Assembly: GCF_008122265.1 (NCBI RefSeq)
Contig: NZ_CP043042.1
Location: 1,488,001 to 1,552,000, forward strand
Direction: 5' to 3'
Length of the DNA: 64,000 bases
Origin: Marinobacter fonticola
Lineage (GTDB): Bacteria; Pseudomonadota; Gammaproteobacteria; Pseudomonadales; Oleiphilaceae
The notes beneath the pieces are model-generated. The model was not told the origin of the DNA and ran no database searches. It saw only the letters and a list, made by a program, of their open reading frames with translations. The position numbers were made by a program, and so were the translations under genes. This document shows positions 28,305 to 36,904 of this stretch, one piece after another (positions within the stretch are counted from its first letter, which is position 1; each line of letters starts with the position of its first letter).

Positions 28305-30338
28305 GTGGATAACAGAGAGACTTTGGGGGCAGCTCCGGGAAAGCTGGAGGGGCTGCTAGCCAAGCTGGATTATGCCATTGGGCAACTTGCCCAGGCTAAA
28401 GGCTTCGCCAAGCCGGGCAAGGTCGGACCGGTTTTCGACCTTGCCCGGCGAGTACTGATGCAGCCTGGCGGCTGTGCTGCGATTGAGGAGCGGGCCCGTC
28501 AGTTGGAAGAATCCGGGGTGTTTGAGGGCTCGGACTGGGCCCGGCCCCACATCCTCATTCCCTCGTTCACTACCCACTCGCTCAAGAGCGCTCAAGCCGA
28601 TACCGTGGTGCTGGAAGCGCTCAGCGAGTTGCGGTTGCTTGCCGTCGCCAAAGAGGATTATCGCCATCCGTTGATGTCCGCCGAGCAGGCGCATCACTAC
28701 CTGACCCAGGTGCTGGCGATGAACCTGGGACTGCTGTTCGGCCTGTTCGGAGAGGCTGAGCGTGAACAACAGGGCCGGCTGGCTCAGGTCAGTCAGGCTC
28801 TGGTCAAACACGTCGCGGACCGTATCGGCTACGAGCACGTTATCGATCAGCTGATTGCCGAGATCTGGCGTATTCTCAATCAGCGGCCGATCCAGACGGC
28901 ATCGGTTAAGCAGATGATTACCCAGATCGCCATTTGCACCCGTGATCCGGATATTGATCTCGGTGCAAGTGGGCAGGGTGCCTCCCGCTTGATCAGCAGC
29001 CTATTCGGGCCCACCCAAGCCTGCCAGGAAGATCCGGGGATAGAGGTTTACGCGCAACGCTTGGCCTCCATGGATGTGCGCAGTCTGCAGAATGAGAGTC
29101 TTGGTTGCGCCCGAGCAATGCACGATACGGGGCTGGTGTCCGCCTACCATGCGGAGCTGGTTCGCTTTCTGAGGGAAAATGATAGTTCGCTACTGATTGA
29201 GGCGCTTGGTCTGTCCAGCACAGGTCGGGACTGCTACCTATGTTACCGCGATCTGGTCCATGCCTTGATCGATGCCATGGTCCAGCCGGAGACCGCTCAG
29301 TCCGTCTATGGATTGTCTCTGCTGCTGGAGCGAGGACTGCTCTACCAGCCGGCAGCGGCGCCAGCATTGTGGCGTCAAGTGTCGTTGCCGCTTTCCCGCA
29401 CCACTCGGGAGCGCTTACGGCTGGTGTTCGGCTCAGCCGTTTCGTCCCGTTCGTTATTGCTCGAGGGCGTCGTGTGCATGCTCGGTCAGCCGTTGGGCGT
29501 GGGCCAGGGAAACAACCCCACCTGCCAGTCGGCGCGCGCCGTGTCCATGTGGGCTTATAGCGATCCCGACTACCTGTTGCAGCTCGTGGTTTGGGCCGCG
29601 CGGGACGACGAAGTCATCATGCATTTCGAAGGCAAGGCCGTCTCCTCTTTGGAGAGCCGGGGCGGCGTCGCCCAGGAATTGCACCTGGATCTGGACGCCG
29701 TATCGTTGATCCTTGTGCCCCACCTGGACCGGATCTACGGCGAAATGGGACGGCTGTGTGTAGGACGCGAGGGCGACCCTCATCGCTGGATTAATCCGGA
29801 ATTCCACGGCTGGTGGTGTGGGCGGGGCTTCAGTATCAACGTCGATGTCGCGAGCGGCCGGCTGCAGGATCTCGAGGATTTCCTGCGCCATTTCTACGCC
29901 AGCTACCATCCGTTTTATAATGGCAATCAGCCCCTTATTCACCCGCAGCCGGCGGGTATTGCCGTAACCGACAGCGCTGCCCGTTTCATCGGCTGGCACG
30001 CAATCAGCGTTCTTCGTGTGGCACTGGATCCACAGGAAATAATGCGCGTGTACTTCTTCAACCCCAATAACGACAGCGGCCAGAACTGGGGTGACGATAT
30101 CGTCGTCAGTACGTCGGGCCACGACGAGCTTTATGGTGAATCATCCTTACCGTTCGAAGCATTTGCTTCGCGCCTCTATATTTTCCACTTCGATCCGCTG
30201 GAGCATGGGGCGCTTGCCGATGTTAAGCCGGACGAACTGCAGCGTGTCACCGACCGAATTTTCCGTAGTTGGGGCGCAGACCGCCTGCCAGCGGCGGACT
30301 TGCAGGCGGATTCAGGTACGGGTGAGACCGAGCTGTGA
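28305..30338 (+). CDS. Unrecognised 677-aa protein with papain-like C-terminal half
   Basis: I do not recognise the family. The N-terminal 390 residues are mostly helical, with no signal peptide or membrane segment. The C-terminal half has features of a papain-fold cysteine peptidase or amidase: GQGNNPTCQSARAVSMW, in which Gln401 precedes Cys407 by the same Q-x5-C spacing as papain Gln19-Cys25; GWHAISV with His565; and YFFNPNNDSGQNWG with Asn586. That is the order Gln, Cys, His, Asn expected of the fold. GTG start with GAGGA upstream. It follows the ATP-grasp gene by 33 bp, so ligase and hydrolase may make and cut, or transfer, the same amide bond. It abuts thiQ on the other strand with no gap. 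Confidence 0.75.
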   Translation: MDNRETLGAAPGKLEGLLAKLDYAIGQLAQAKGFAKPGKVGPVFDLARRVLMQPGGCAAIEERARQLEESGVFEGSDWARPHILIPSFTTHSLKSAQADTVVLEALSELRLLAVAKEDYRHPLMSAEQAHHYLTQVLAMNLGLLFGLFGEAEREQQGRLAQVSQALVKHVADRIGYEHVIDQLIAEIWRILNQRPIQTASVKQMITQIAICTRDPDIDLGASGQGASRLISSLFGPTQACQEDPGIEVYAQRLASMDVRSLQNESLGCARAMHDTGLVSAYHAELVRFLRENDSSLLIEALGLSSTGRDCYLCYRDLVHALIDAMVQPETAQSVYGLSLLLERGLLYQPAAAPALWRQVSLPLSRTTRERLRLVFGSAVSSRSLLLEGVVCMLGQPLGVGQGNNPTCQSARAVSMWAYSDPDYLLQLVVWAARDDEVIMHFEGKAVSSLESRGGVAQELHLDLDAVSLILVPHLDRIYGEMGRLCVGREGDPHRWINPEFHGWWCGRGFSINVDVASGRLQDLEDFLRHFYASYHPFYNGNQPLIHPQPAGIAVTDSAARFIGWHAISVLRVALDPQEIMRVYFFNPNNDSGQNWGDDIVVSTSGHDELYGESSLPFEAFASRLYIFHFDPLEHGALADVKPDELQRVTDRIFRSWGADRLPAADLQADSGTGETEL

Positions 30339-31016
30339 TTAGCCGTTGGTCAGTGACAGCGTATGATCCGACAAGATCGCGACATCGTCCGGGTCGTGAC
30401 TGACCAGGATAAGCGTTGTGCCGTTGGCTTTCTGACGCAAAAGCAAGTCATGCAAGCGCTTGCGAGTTTCGCTGTCCAGCCCGGTGAAAGGCTCGTCCAG
30501 TAGCAATAGGGGGGTGTCCCGCAGCAACGCGCGGGCCACTGCGACCCGCTGGCGCTGACCACCTGACAGTTCCGACGGATAACGTCGAGCCATGCCTCCA
30601 AGACCGGCCGTACTTCCAAGCTCCGCTGTACCTCCAAGACCAATAGTCTCGAAAAGACCAATAGTCTCGAGAAGGTCGGCAATTCGCTTTTCATCGTTTG
30701 CAGTGATTTTCATACCGGGGTGGAGCCCCAAGGCCAGATTGTCCCGGACATTGAGGTGATTGAATAGGTTGTGTTCCTGGAATACCGAGGTGACGGGGCG
30801 GTCCCAGGGCGAAAGGTCCGTCAGATCCTTTCCCCGCCATTGAATGCGGCCGGATTCGGGCGTCAGAAATCCAGCCAAAAGGCTGAGCAGGGTCGTCTTG
30901 CCACAGCCGCTGGGACCGGTGACGGCCAGACATGTGCCGAGCGCGACCTGAACGTTGAACTCAAAGCTCTGCCGAGCCTCGGGATAGCCAAACCGCAATT
31001 GGCTGACATCAAGCAT
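30339..31016 (-). CDS. thiQ: Thiamine ABC transporter ATP-binding protein
   Basis: 225-aa ATPase with Walker A GPSGCGKTT, signature LSGGQRQRVAVARALL, Walker B LLLLDEPFTGLD and switch histidine VSHDPDD. ATG 31016 is chosen because MLDVSQLRFGYPEA is the usual N-terminus and an AGGAG lies upstream; it overlaps thiP by 8 bp. Before the signature motif there is an extra Gly/Leu/Thr-rich stretch (ETIGLFETIGLGGTAELG...) built from 18-bp micro-repeats, absent from typical ThiQ. It lies in a surface region between helices, so function may be kept. Confidence 0.9.
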   Translation of the reverse strand: MLDVSQLRFGYPEARQSFEFNVQVALGTCLAVTGPSGCGKTTLLSLLAGFLTPESGRIQWRGKDLTDLSPWDRPVTSVFQEHNLFNHLNVRDNLALGLHPGMKITANDEKRIADLLETIGLFETIGLGGTAELGSTAGLGGMARRYPSELSGGQRQRVAVARALLRDTPLLLLDEPFTGLDSETRKRLHDLLLRQKANGTTLILVSHDPDDVAILSDHTLSLTNG

Positions 31017-32688
31017 GGGTATTTGATCTCCTGGCTGCCGGCGTCGTTCCGGTCGCCCGAATCGTTGCGTTTTGGCCGAGCCGGTGCAAGACAAAGAATA
31101 GGCCGAATAGCAGTATGAGCATCAATAATGCCGTTCCTGCGGCGGCGTCCAGTTGATAGCTCGAGAGCTGCTGGTAGAGGAGCAGCGGCAGGGTCGGCGA
31201 GCCGGGGCTGCCGAACAGCGCAATGACGCTGAAGTCGCCCAGGGAAAGACCGGCGGCATAAGCGAAGCCCAGCAGCAGGGGGCGTTTGAGCAAAGGTAAT
31301 ATGAGCTGGCGAAACCGATACCAGCCCCGGATGTTGAACTGGTCCGCCAAACGCAGGGAAAACGGGTCAAGGCTGGTAAAAGGGCCGCGTAAAACCTGGA
31401 GCACAAAGGGCAGTGCCATCAAGGCATTGATTAGCGTCACTAGCGCCAGCCCCTGGGATACGTTGCCCAGCTGAGGACGTAGCAGGATAAACAGGCCGGT
31501 GCCCAGTACCAGTGCGGGTACGACAAGCGTCAGGTGTCCCCCCGCTTCCGTCAGTCCGGCCTGTGCGTTGCGGTGCGCGTCGCGGTCGCCCTGGCTCGCG
31601 GCGAGGATGGCGAGGCCGAAAGAGACACTCAGACCGGCCGCGATCACGGCGACCATCAGACTGCGGACCAGGCTGGACCAGAGGCGCAAACTATCCAGTT
31701 CGGCATACAATCCGGGCAGGCCGCGGACGGTAATCGCGGTAAGAGGCAGTATCAGGAATGCCAGGAAAAGCGACAGTAGCAGACGATCCCGCATCCTGGC
31801 CTTTTGGGTATCGCGACGTGGCGAGCCGGCGATGTCGATACCGCCAGGAAGCAGATCGCGCGACGTGCGTTGCCGTGTGGCCAGCAGCCAGAGCGTGCCA
31901 CAAATCAATAGCTGGACGACGGCCAAAATCGCCGCCTGGCTGAAGTCGAATTCGTAACGCAACGCTTGATAGATAGCCACCTCGACCGTGGTCGATTTCG
32001 GCCCGCCCCCCAGGGTCATGACAACGGCGAAACTGGTAAAGCACAGGGTAAAGATGAACGCCGCCAAACCCGGCAGTAGTCGGCGTAGGGAAGGCCATTC
32101 GAGTGTTTTCCAAATGGGGCCGCTGTCCAGACCGAGCTGTGCCGCGATACGCCATTGGTTGGTAGGAATGCGCTCGAGGCTCAGAAGCATGATGCGGGCG
32201 GCCAGCGGGGCATTAAAAAAGACATGCGCCAGGAGAATGCCCTGGAGGCCATAGAGATTCCAGTTAAACGGCAGGGCCATTGCGCCCAACAAGCCGTTGA
32301 GCCAGCCAGAGCGGCCGTAGACTGCAACAAGACCAAAAACCGCAACAATCGTGGGCAGGACCAGGCTCAGCTCTGTAAGCCGCAACAGCAGTCCGCGACC
32401 CAAAAAGTGGGCCTGTCGGTGCAGGGCGCGCGCGACCGGTAAGGCCACAACTAGGCTCAATGCGGTGGAGAGCGTGGCCTGGTATAGACTGAACCAGATG
32501 ACTTGCCGCAGGTAGGCACTTTGCCAAAGTTCGGGAATGGCTTGCCATCGCCATTCCCGGAGTAGCCCACAAAAGCCGGCCAACACCACTGCAAGTAATA
32601 TCAGGGCGACAATCCGCCCGGGCCAGAAGCGCCAACCCGGATGTGCGAGCGGGGGCGTATTTTTCAGCGTGCTGTCGCGTTGAGCCAC
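31009..32688 (-). CDS. thiP: Thiamine/TPP ABC transporter permease
   Basis: 559-aa inner-membrane protein with about twelve predicted helices, a tandem fusion of two BPD-type permease halves, each with an EAA-like loop (RIPTNQWRIAAQLGLDSG; RLADQFNIRGWYRFRQLILP). It is the normal ThiP form for a ThiBPQ transporter. GTG start; the gene overlaps the end of thiB by 25 bp and the start of thiQ by 8 bp, indicating tight translational coupling in one operon. Confidence 0.93.
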   Translation of the reverse strand: MAQRDSTLKNTPPLAHPGWRFWPGRIVALILLAVVLAGFCGLLREWRWQAIPELWQSAYLRQVIWFSLYQATLSTALSLVVALPVARALHRQAHFLGRGLLLRLTELSLVLPTIVAVFGLVAVYGRSGWLNGLLGAMALPFNWNLYGLQGILLAHVFFNAPLAARIMLLSLERIPTNQWRIAAQLGLDSGPIWKTLEWPSLRRLLPGLAAFIFTLCFTSFAVVMTLGGGPKSTTVEVAIYQALRYEFDFSQAAILAVVQLLICGTLWLLATRQRTSRDLLPGGIDIAGSPRRDTQKARMRDRLLLSLFLAFLILPLTAITVRGLPGLYAELDSLRLWSSLVRSLMVAVIAAGLSVSFGLAILAASQGDRDAHRNAQAGLTEAGGHLTLVVPALVLGTGLFILLRPQLGNVSQGLALVTLINALMALPFVLQVLRGPFTSLDPFSLRLADQFNIRGWYRFRQLILPLLKRPLLLGFAYAAGLSLGDFSVIALFGSPGSPTLPLLLYQQLSSYQLDAAAGTALLMLILLFGLFFVLHRLGQNATIRATGTTPAARRSNTHA

Positions 32689-33659
32689 TCGTCAATCCAC
32701 TGCTTGCGCCCTTCGGCCACTGCATCCGGTTCAAAGTACAGCGTTTGGGGCGGGTCGATCAGTCGTTCGAAAACGTCTGGCAGTTGTTCGCCCAAATCGG
32801 TGGCGGGGTACATCACATTTTTCAGCGGAATCGCTGCTTGGAAGGCCGGTGTCAGCATGAATTCGAGAAATTGCCTGGCCAGCTCCGGATGCTCGCTGGT
32901 GCGCACCCGCGCAGCGAGTTCCACCTGCAGGTAATGCCCTTCGTCGAAGGCGACCGCCTGGTAGCGCTCGGTATTGTCGACGGCCATGTGGTAAGCCGGT
33001 GACGTGCTGTACGAGAGCACCATCGGCGCTTCGCCATTCATAAACAGGGAAAAGTACGCTTCGCTCCAACCTTTAGTGATGGTCAGGATGTTGTCCTGGA
33101 GTGCCTGCCATTTTTGCGGCGCCTGTTCGCCATAGACATGGCGCATCCATAACAGAAACCCAAGGCCCGGCGTGCTGGTGCGCGGATCTTGCAGGATAAT
33201 TTTCAGATCGTCTGGCGCGTTGATGAGCGCCTCAAGGCTGGACGGCGGCTCGGCGAGCTGCTCGGTATCGTACACGAAAGCGAAGTACCCCCAGTCGTAG
33301 GGGACGAAAATGTCGTCTTTCCAAGTGATCGGCAAGGCCAGTGGCGACGTATCGATACCGTGCGCTGTGAGCAGGCCGGTCTTACGGGCGTCGGCCATGA
33401 TGCTGGCATCCAGACCCAGTACCAAATCGGCCTGGGTGGATTCGCCCTCGAGTCTGAGCCGGTGCAGGATGGCGACGCTACTGTCGAGTGCGACAAAGTT
33501 CAGGGTGCAGTCACACTGGTTTTGGAATGCTTCTTTTATAGCCGGGCCGGGACCCCATTCGGACACGAATGACGGGTAAGTGTAGATGGTCAGCGTGGGC
33601 GCCGCCCAGACATTGGCTCCGACGACCGTCAGAAAAAGAAAAACGAGAGATCTCGCCAC
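32664..33659 (-). CDS. thiB: Thiamine-binding periplasmic protein
   Basis: 331-aa substrate-binding protein for thiamine and its phosphates. A signal peptide (RSLVFLFLTVVGANVWA) precedes APTLTIYTYPSFVSEWGPG, the usual mature start. Further family features are VPYDWGYFAFVYD and LSYSTSPAYHM. GTG 33659 with GGGTGG upstream is preferred; an in-frame TTG at 33677 has no ribosome site. First gene of thiBPQ, about 125 bases downstream of a TPP riboswitch. Confidence 0.92.
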   Translation of the reverse strand: MARSLVFLFLTVVGANVWAAPTLTIYTYPSFVSEWGPGPAIKEAFQNQCDCTLNFVALDSSVAILHRLRLEGESTQADLVLGLDASIMADARKTGLLTAHGIDTSPLALPITWKDDIFVPYDWGYFAFVYDTEQLAEPPSSLEALINAPDDLKIILQDPRTSTPGLGFLLWMRHVYGEQAPQKWQALQDNILTITKGWSEAYFSLFMNGEAPMVLSYSTSPAYHMAVDNTERYQAVAFDEGHYLQVELAARVRTSEHPELARQFLEFMLTPAFQAAIPLKNVMYPATDLGEQLPDVFERLIDPPQTLYFEPDAVAEGRKQWIDEWLNATAR

Positions 33660-33783
33660 GATGGATACCACCCGCAATGTATAGGAACTATGTTTATAGG
33701 GACGATGTTGTACAGCAACAACGTTTTATCGGAGCGTTATAGAGACAGCGGGGCGGGAGACCAAGGGATGGCCTTGAGTTTCT

Positions 33784-33862
33784 CAATCCCTGCGCTGGCA
33801 TGATCCGGGTCAGGTTCCGCGGGTCTGATCTCAGCCTGCGCTTGTACGCAGACACCCCGTTG
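33784..33862 (-). promoter_or_regulatory. TPP riboswitch (THI element) controlling thiBPQ
   Basis: Read on the minus strand the conserved elements occur in order: GGGGTGTC, CTGAGATCAGACCC, GGAACCTGACCCGG, ATCATGCCAGCGCAGGGA. These are the THI-box signatures of the thiamine-pyrophosphate aptamer. When TPP is abundant it should shut off thiBPQ. The following GATTGAGAAACTCAAG can form part of the expression platform. Confidence 0.95.
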
Positions 33863-34240
33863 AGGACAGGGGGAGTCTACCAGAGTGGGCTTTGTTCTGC
33901 AGGCGTCTAATCTTCCTGGGGTGCTTGATTCTTTGAGGTTGTTCTCTTAGGCTGCGCACCTTTAGAGCTATAAATAAATGTGCCGTGGCGACTCGTGGCG
34001 GTTTGCGACCCGATTAGCTGGGTGATTGCTCGGCGTATGCAATGTTTCGAGCACATACGGCTGCAAAACTGTTGCCGGCCAGCAAAAGCGGTCAGGCGTC
34101 TGACAGATAGGCCATGTACCCTGCAGATCGACGCACGCACTTTGATCTTTCGAGCTCAAATAAATAGACTTAAATAGTTGTAATCTCGCGCCCTTACTAC
34201 CTTACTAGAAGGGCAGCTAATCCGTTCGAGGAGACTTGAT
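33863..34240. other. Divergent intergenic region, thiBPQ/BCCT
   Basis: About 380 bp between the thi riboswitch and the BCCT gene, with no credible ORF. It must hold both outward promoters. I see no clear repeat or operator here. Confidence 0.5.
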
Positions 34241-35827
34241 GTGAGCGAAGGTCTAAAAGACGAGTACTCCACCGATTATCAGGCGGGGCAGGACAACGTG
34301 ACGCCCCTCGGGCTTGACCTGCACAAGTCGGTATTTTTTATCACTGCATTTCTAATCATTGTTTTTGTTGTTGGCACTCTTCTCTTTCCCGAGGTGTCCA
34401 CAGGCTTGCTTACCGGAGCGAAAAACGGCGCTATTGCGCATTTTGACTGGCTGTTCCTGATCAGCGGCAATATCTTCGTTATCTTCTGTCTGGCACTGAT
34501 CGTGATGCCGGTCGGTAAAATCCGGATCGGGGGCATGGACGCCAAGCCGGAATTCTCAACACTCTCTTGGTTTGCCATGCTGTTTGCAGCCGGTATGGGT
34601 ATTGGCCTGATGTTCTGGGGCGTTGCGGAACCTGTTGCCTATTACACCGACTGGTATGGTACGCCGCTGGGCGTGGAGCCCAATACCCCCCAAGGGGCGG
34701 AGTTGGCGCTGGGTGCAACGATGTACCATTGGGGCCTGCATCCTTGGGCAATCTACGCGATTGTCGCGCTATCCCTGTCGTTCTTCGCCTTTAATAAGGG
34801 CATGCCTTTGACGTTGCGCTCCGCGTTTTTCCCGATCTTCGGTGATCGCGTATGGGGCTGGATCGGCGATGTGATCGACATTCTTGCCGTCCTGGCGACC
34901 ATCTTCGGCCTCGCGACTTCACTGGGGCTGGGTGCGCAGCAGGCGGCCGCAGGCCTGAATTACCTGTTTGATATTGATGGCGGCATCGGTACTCAGATTG
35001 CGATTATCGTCGGCGTTACCTGTGTCGCTCTCGTGTCTGTCGTACGCGGCCTGGAAGGGGGTGTCCGGGTTCTGAGTAACATCAATATGACCCTTGCGGC
35101 CATCCTGCTGCTGTTTGTCATTCTGGCCGGTTCGACCTTGGGCGTATTCCAGGCAATGTGGACGACAACCTCGTCCTACGTCACGAACATCATCCCGCTG
35201 AGCAACCCGTTTGGTCGCGAAGACGAAACCTGGTTCCACGGCTGGACCGTGTTCTACTGGGCTTGGTGGATTTCCTGGTCACCGTTCGTCGGCATGTTTA
35301 TCGCTCGAGTCTCCAAGGGGCGCACGGTACGCGAGTTCATCACCGCCGTTCTGGTTATCCCGACAGTGATCACCATCGTTTGGATGAGTGCTTTTGGTGG
35401 TTCTGCGCTTGAGCAGATCCAGGCGGGCGTAGGGCCACTGGCTAGCGAAGGGCTGACGGATGTCTCCCTGGCCATGTTCCAGATGTTCGAAAACATTCCG
35501 CTGACTGCCGTAGTGTCTTTCATCGGCATCGTGCTGGTGCTGGTGTTCTTCGTGACCTCATCCGACTCAGGTTCGTTGGTTATCGATAGCATTACGGCCG
35601 GCGGCAAGCTGGATGCGCCGACGCAACAGCGTGTGTTCTGGGCGGTAATGGAAGGCGCTATTGCCGCTGCACTGATTTTCGGTGGCGGTGCTGACGCATT
35701 GAAAGCATTGCAGGCAGGCGCCGTGAGTGTCGGTCTACCGTTCACGTTTGTCCTGCTGGTCATGTGCTACGGCTTGTTTAAAGGGCTGAATAACGAGCGG
35801 GCGCTGATCAACGCTGGCATGAAGTAA
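34241..35827 (+). CDS. BCCT-family betaine/choline/carnitine transporter
   Basis: 528-aa sodium- or proton-coupled carrier with twelve predicted helices, importing trimethylammonium osmolytes such as glycine betaine under high salinity. The signature glycine-rich helix GMGIGLMFWGVAEPVAYY and the Trp-rich WAWWISWSPFVGMFIARVSKGRTVREF segment, which supplies the aromatic substrate box, are intact. The short cytoplasmic tails suggest a choline/betaine uptake type without a long BetP-like osmosensing tail. GTG start with GAGGAG six bases upstream. A single-gene transcript ending in a strong terminator. Confidence 0.93.
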   Translation: MSEGLKDEYSTDYQAGQDNVTPLGLDLHKSVFFITAFLIIVFVVGTLLFPEVSTGLLTGAKNGAIAHFDWLFLISGNIFVIFCLALIVMPVGKIRIGGMDAKPEFSTLSWFAMLFAAGMGIGLMFWGVAEPVAYYTDWYGTPLGVEPNTPQGAELALGATMYHWGLHPWAIYAIVALSLSFFAFNKGMPLTLRSAFFPIFGDRVWGWIGDVIDILAVLATIFGLATSLGLGAQQAAAGLNYLFDIDGGIGTQIAIIVGVTCVALVSVVRGLEGGVRVLSNINMTLAAILLLFVILAGSTLGVFQAMWTTTSSYVTNIIPLSNPFGREDETWFHGWTVFYWAWWISWSPFVGMFIARVSKGRTVREFITAVLVIPTVITIVWMSAFGGSALEQIQAGVGPLASEGLTDVSLAMFQMFENIPLTAVVSFIGIVLVLVFFVTSSDSGSLVIDSITAGGKLDAPTQQRVFWAVMEGAIAAALIFGGGADALKALQAGAVSVGLPFTFVLLVMCYGLFKGLNNERALINAGMK

Positions 35828-35843
35828 GCCCCTGTGGGCCAAT

Positions 35844-35880
35844 AAAAAAAACCCGCCTCTGGAGAAGGGGCGGGTTTTTT
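35844..35880. terminator. Bidirectional terminator after the BCCT gene
   Basis: ACCCGCC (35851-35857) pairs with GGCGGGT (35869-35875), with an A run before and a T run after. It serves the BCCT gene and the converging three-gene operon on the minus strand. Confidence 0.9.
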
Positions 35881-35902
35881 AATGCGGGTTTTCTATGACT
35901 GA

Positions 35903-36904
35903 TTAGGCCGGCACACGCGGAGATGGCGCCTTTTTTTGCGATGTATAGAGCGTGCCGGTGTGACTGAATACAGACATGGCATATTCCACGCGAGCTTCGG
36001 GCGTCAGATGAGTACGCTTGAGGCTTTCAATGTATTTCAGTCGGGGTAGCAGGCCTTTGCCATTGGCCATTTGGATGGCCAGGCCCGGTCGGGCGTTAAG
36101 CTCCAGCAGGGTAGGGCCGGCGTTCTGGTCCAATACCAGATCGGCGCCCATGTAGCCTAGCCCCGTGGCTTCATAGCAGCGTGACGCCATAACCAGCATC
36201 GTATGCCAATCCTGTACATGAATATGCTCAAGCGCCATTCCCGTGTCCGGATGATGGGTGACCGGGCGGTTGAACTGCACGGCATTGAGGCTCTGACCCG
36301 TGGCAATATCGATGCCGACTCCGATTGCACCTTGGTGCAAGTTGGCTTTGCCATCCGATGAGCGGGTCGCCAGACGCAGCATCGCCATGACCGGATAGCC
36401 GCGGAATACGACAATGCGGATATCGGGAACGCCCTGAAACGAATAGTCCGTCAACGTGCTGCTGCACTGAATCAGGTCTTCGACGATCGCTACATCGGGC
36501 GTGCCGCCCAGGGAGTAAAGCCCCGCGAGAATATTGGTCAGGTGACGCTCCAGCGAGGTCAGGGAGACTGAGGCGCCGGACGCCTTAACGAAGCGATCCT
36601 CATCGCGTCCGGTAATCACCAGGATGCCCTTGCCGCCCGAACCTTTGGCGGGTTTTATGGCGAAGCCCTCAAGATCCGCCACACGCTCGCGAAAATGGGA
36701 TATCTCGTGCTGCTGACTGACCACCTGGCGTAGCTTGGGCGTCGCTACATCGTATTCCGCCGCGACCAGTTTCGTTTTCAGCTTGTTGTCCACCAGGGGA
36801 TAGGCACGGCGGTCATTGTACTGAGCGATATAGCTGACGTTGCGGCGGTTCATGTTGAGCATGCCGCGACGGTTCAGGGCCGCAGGGGATATCCACCGGA
36901 TCAT
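35903..36904 (-). CDS. RimK-like ATP-grasp ligase (alpha-L-glutamate ligase-like)
   Basis: 333-aa ATP-grasp amide ligase related to RimK and cyanophycin-type glutamate ligases. Visible: FAIKPAKGSGGKGILVITG (ATP lysine and glycine-rich loop), RIVVFRGYPVMAMLRLAT, and the Mg-binding end GADLVLDQNAGPTLLELNARPGLAIQ, with the canonical E-L-N-A-R-P-G. Known members add glutamate-type residues to peptides or proteins; the acceptor here is unknown. ATG 36904 overlaps the stop of the 7TM gene (ATGA type), so it is translated with it. Last gene of the operon. Confidence 0.9.
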   Translation of the reverse strand: MIRWISPAALNRRGMLNMNRRNVSYIAQYNDRRAYPLVDNKLKTKLVAAEYDVATPKLRQVVSQQHEISHFRERVADLEGFAIKPAKGSGGKGILVITGRDEDRFVKASGASVSLTSLERHLTNILAGLYSLGGTPDVAIVEDLIQCSSTLTDYSFQGVPDIRIVVFRGYPVMAMLRLATRSSDGKANLHQGAIGVGIDIATGQSLNAVQFNRPVTHHPDTGMALEHIHVQDWHTMLVMASRCYEATGLGYMGADLVLDQNAGPTLLELNARPGLAIQMANGKGLLPRLKYIESLKRTHLTPEARVEYAMSVFSHTGTLYTSQKKAPSPRVPA

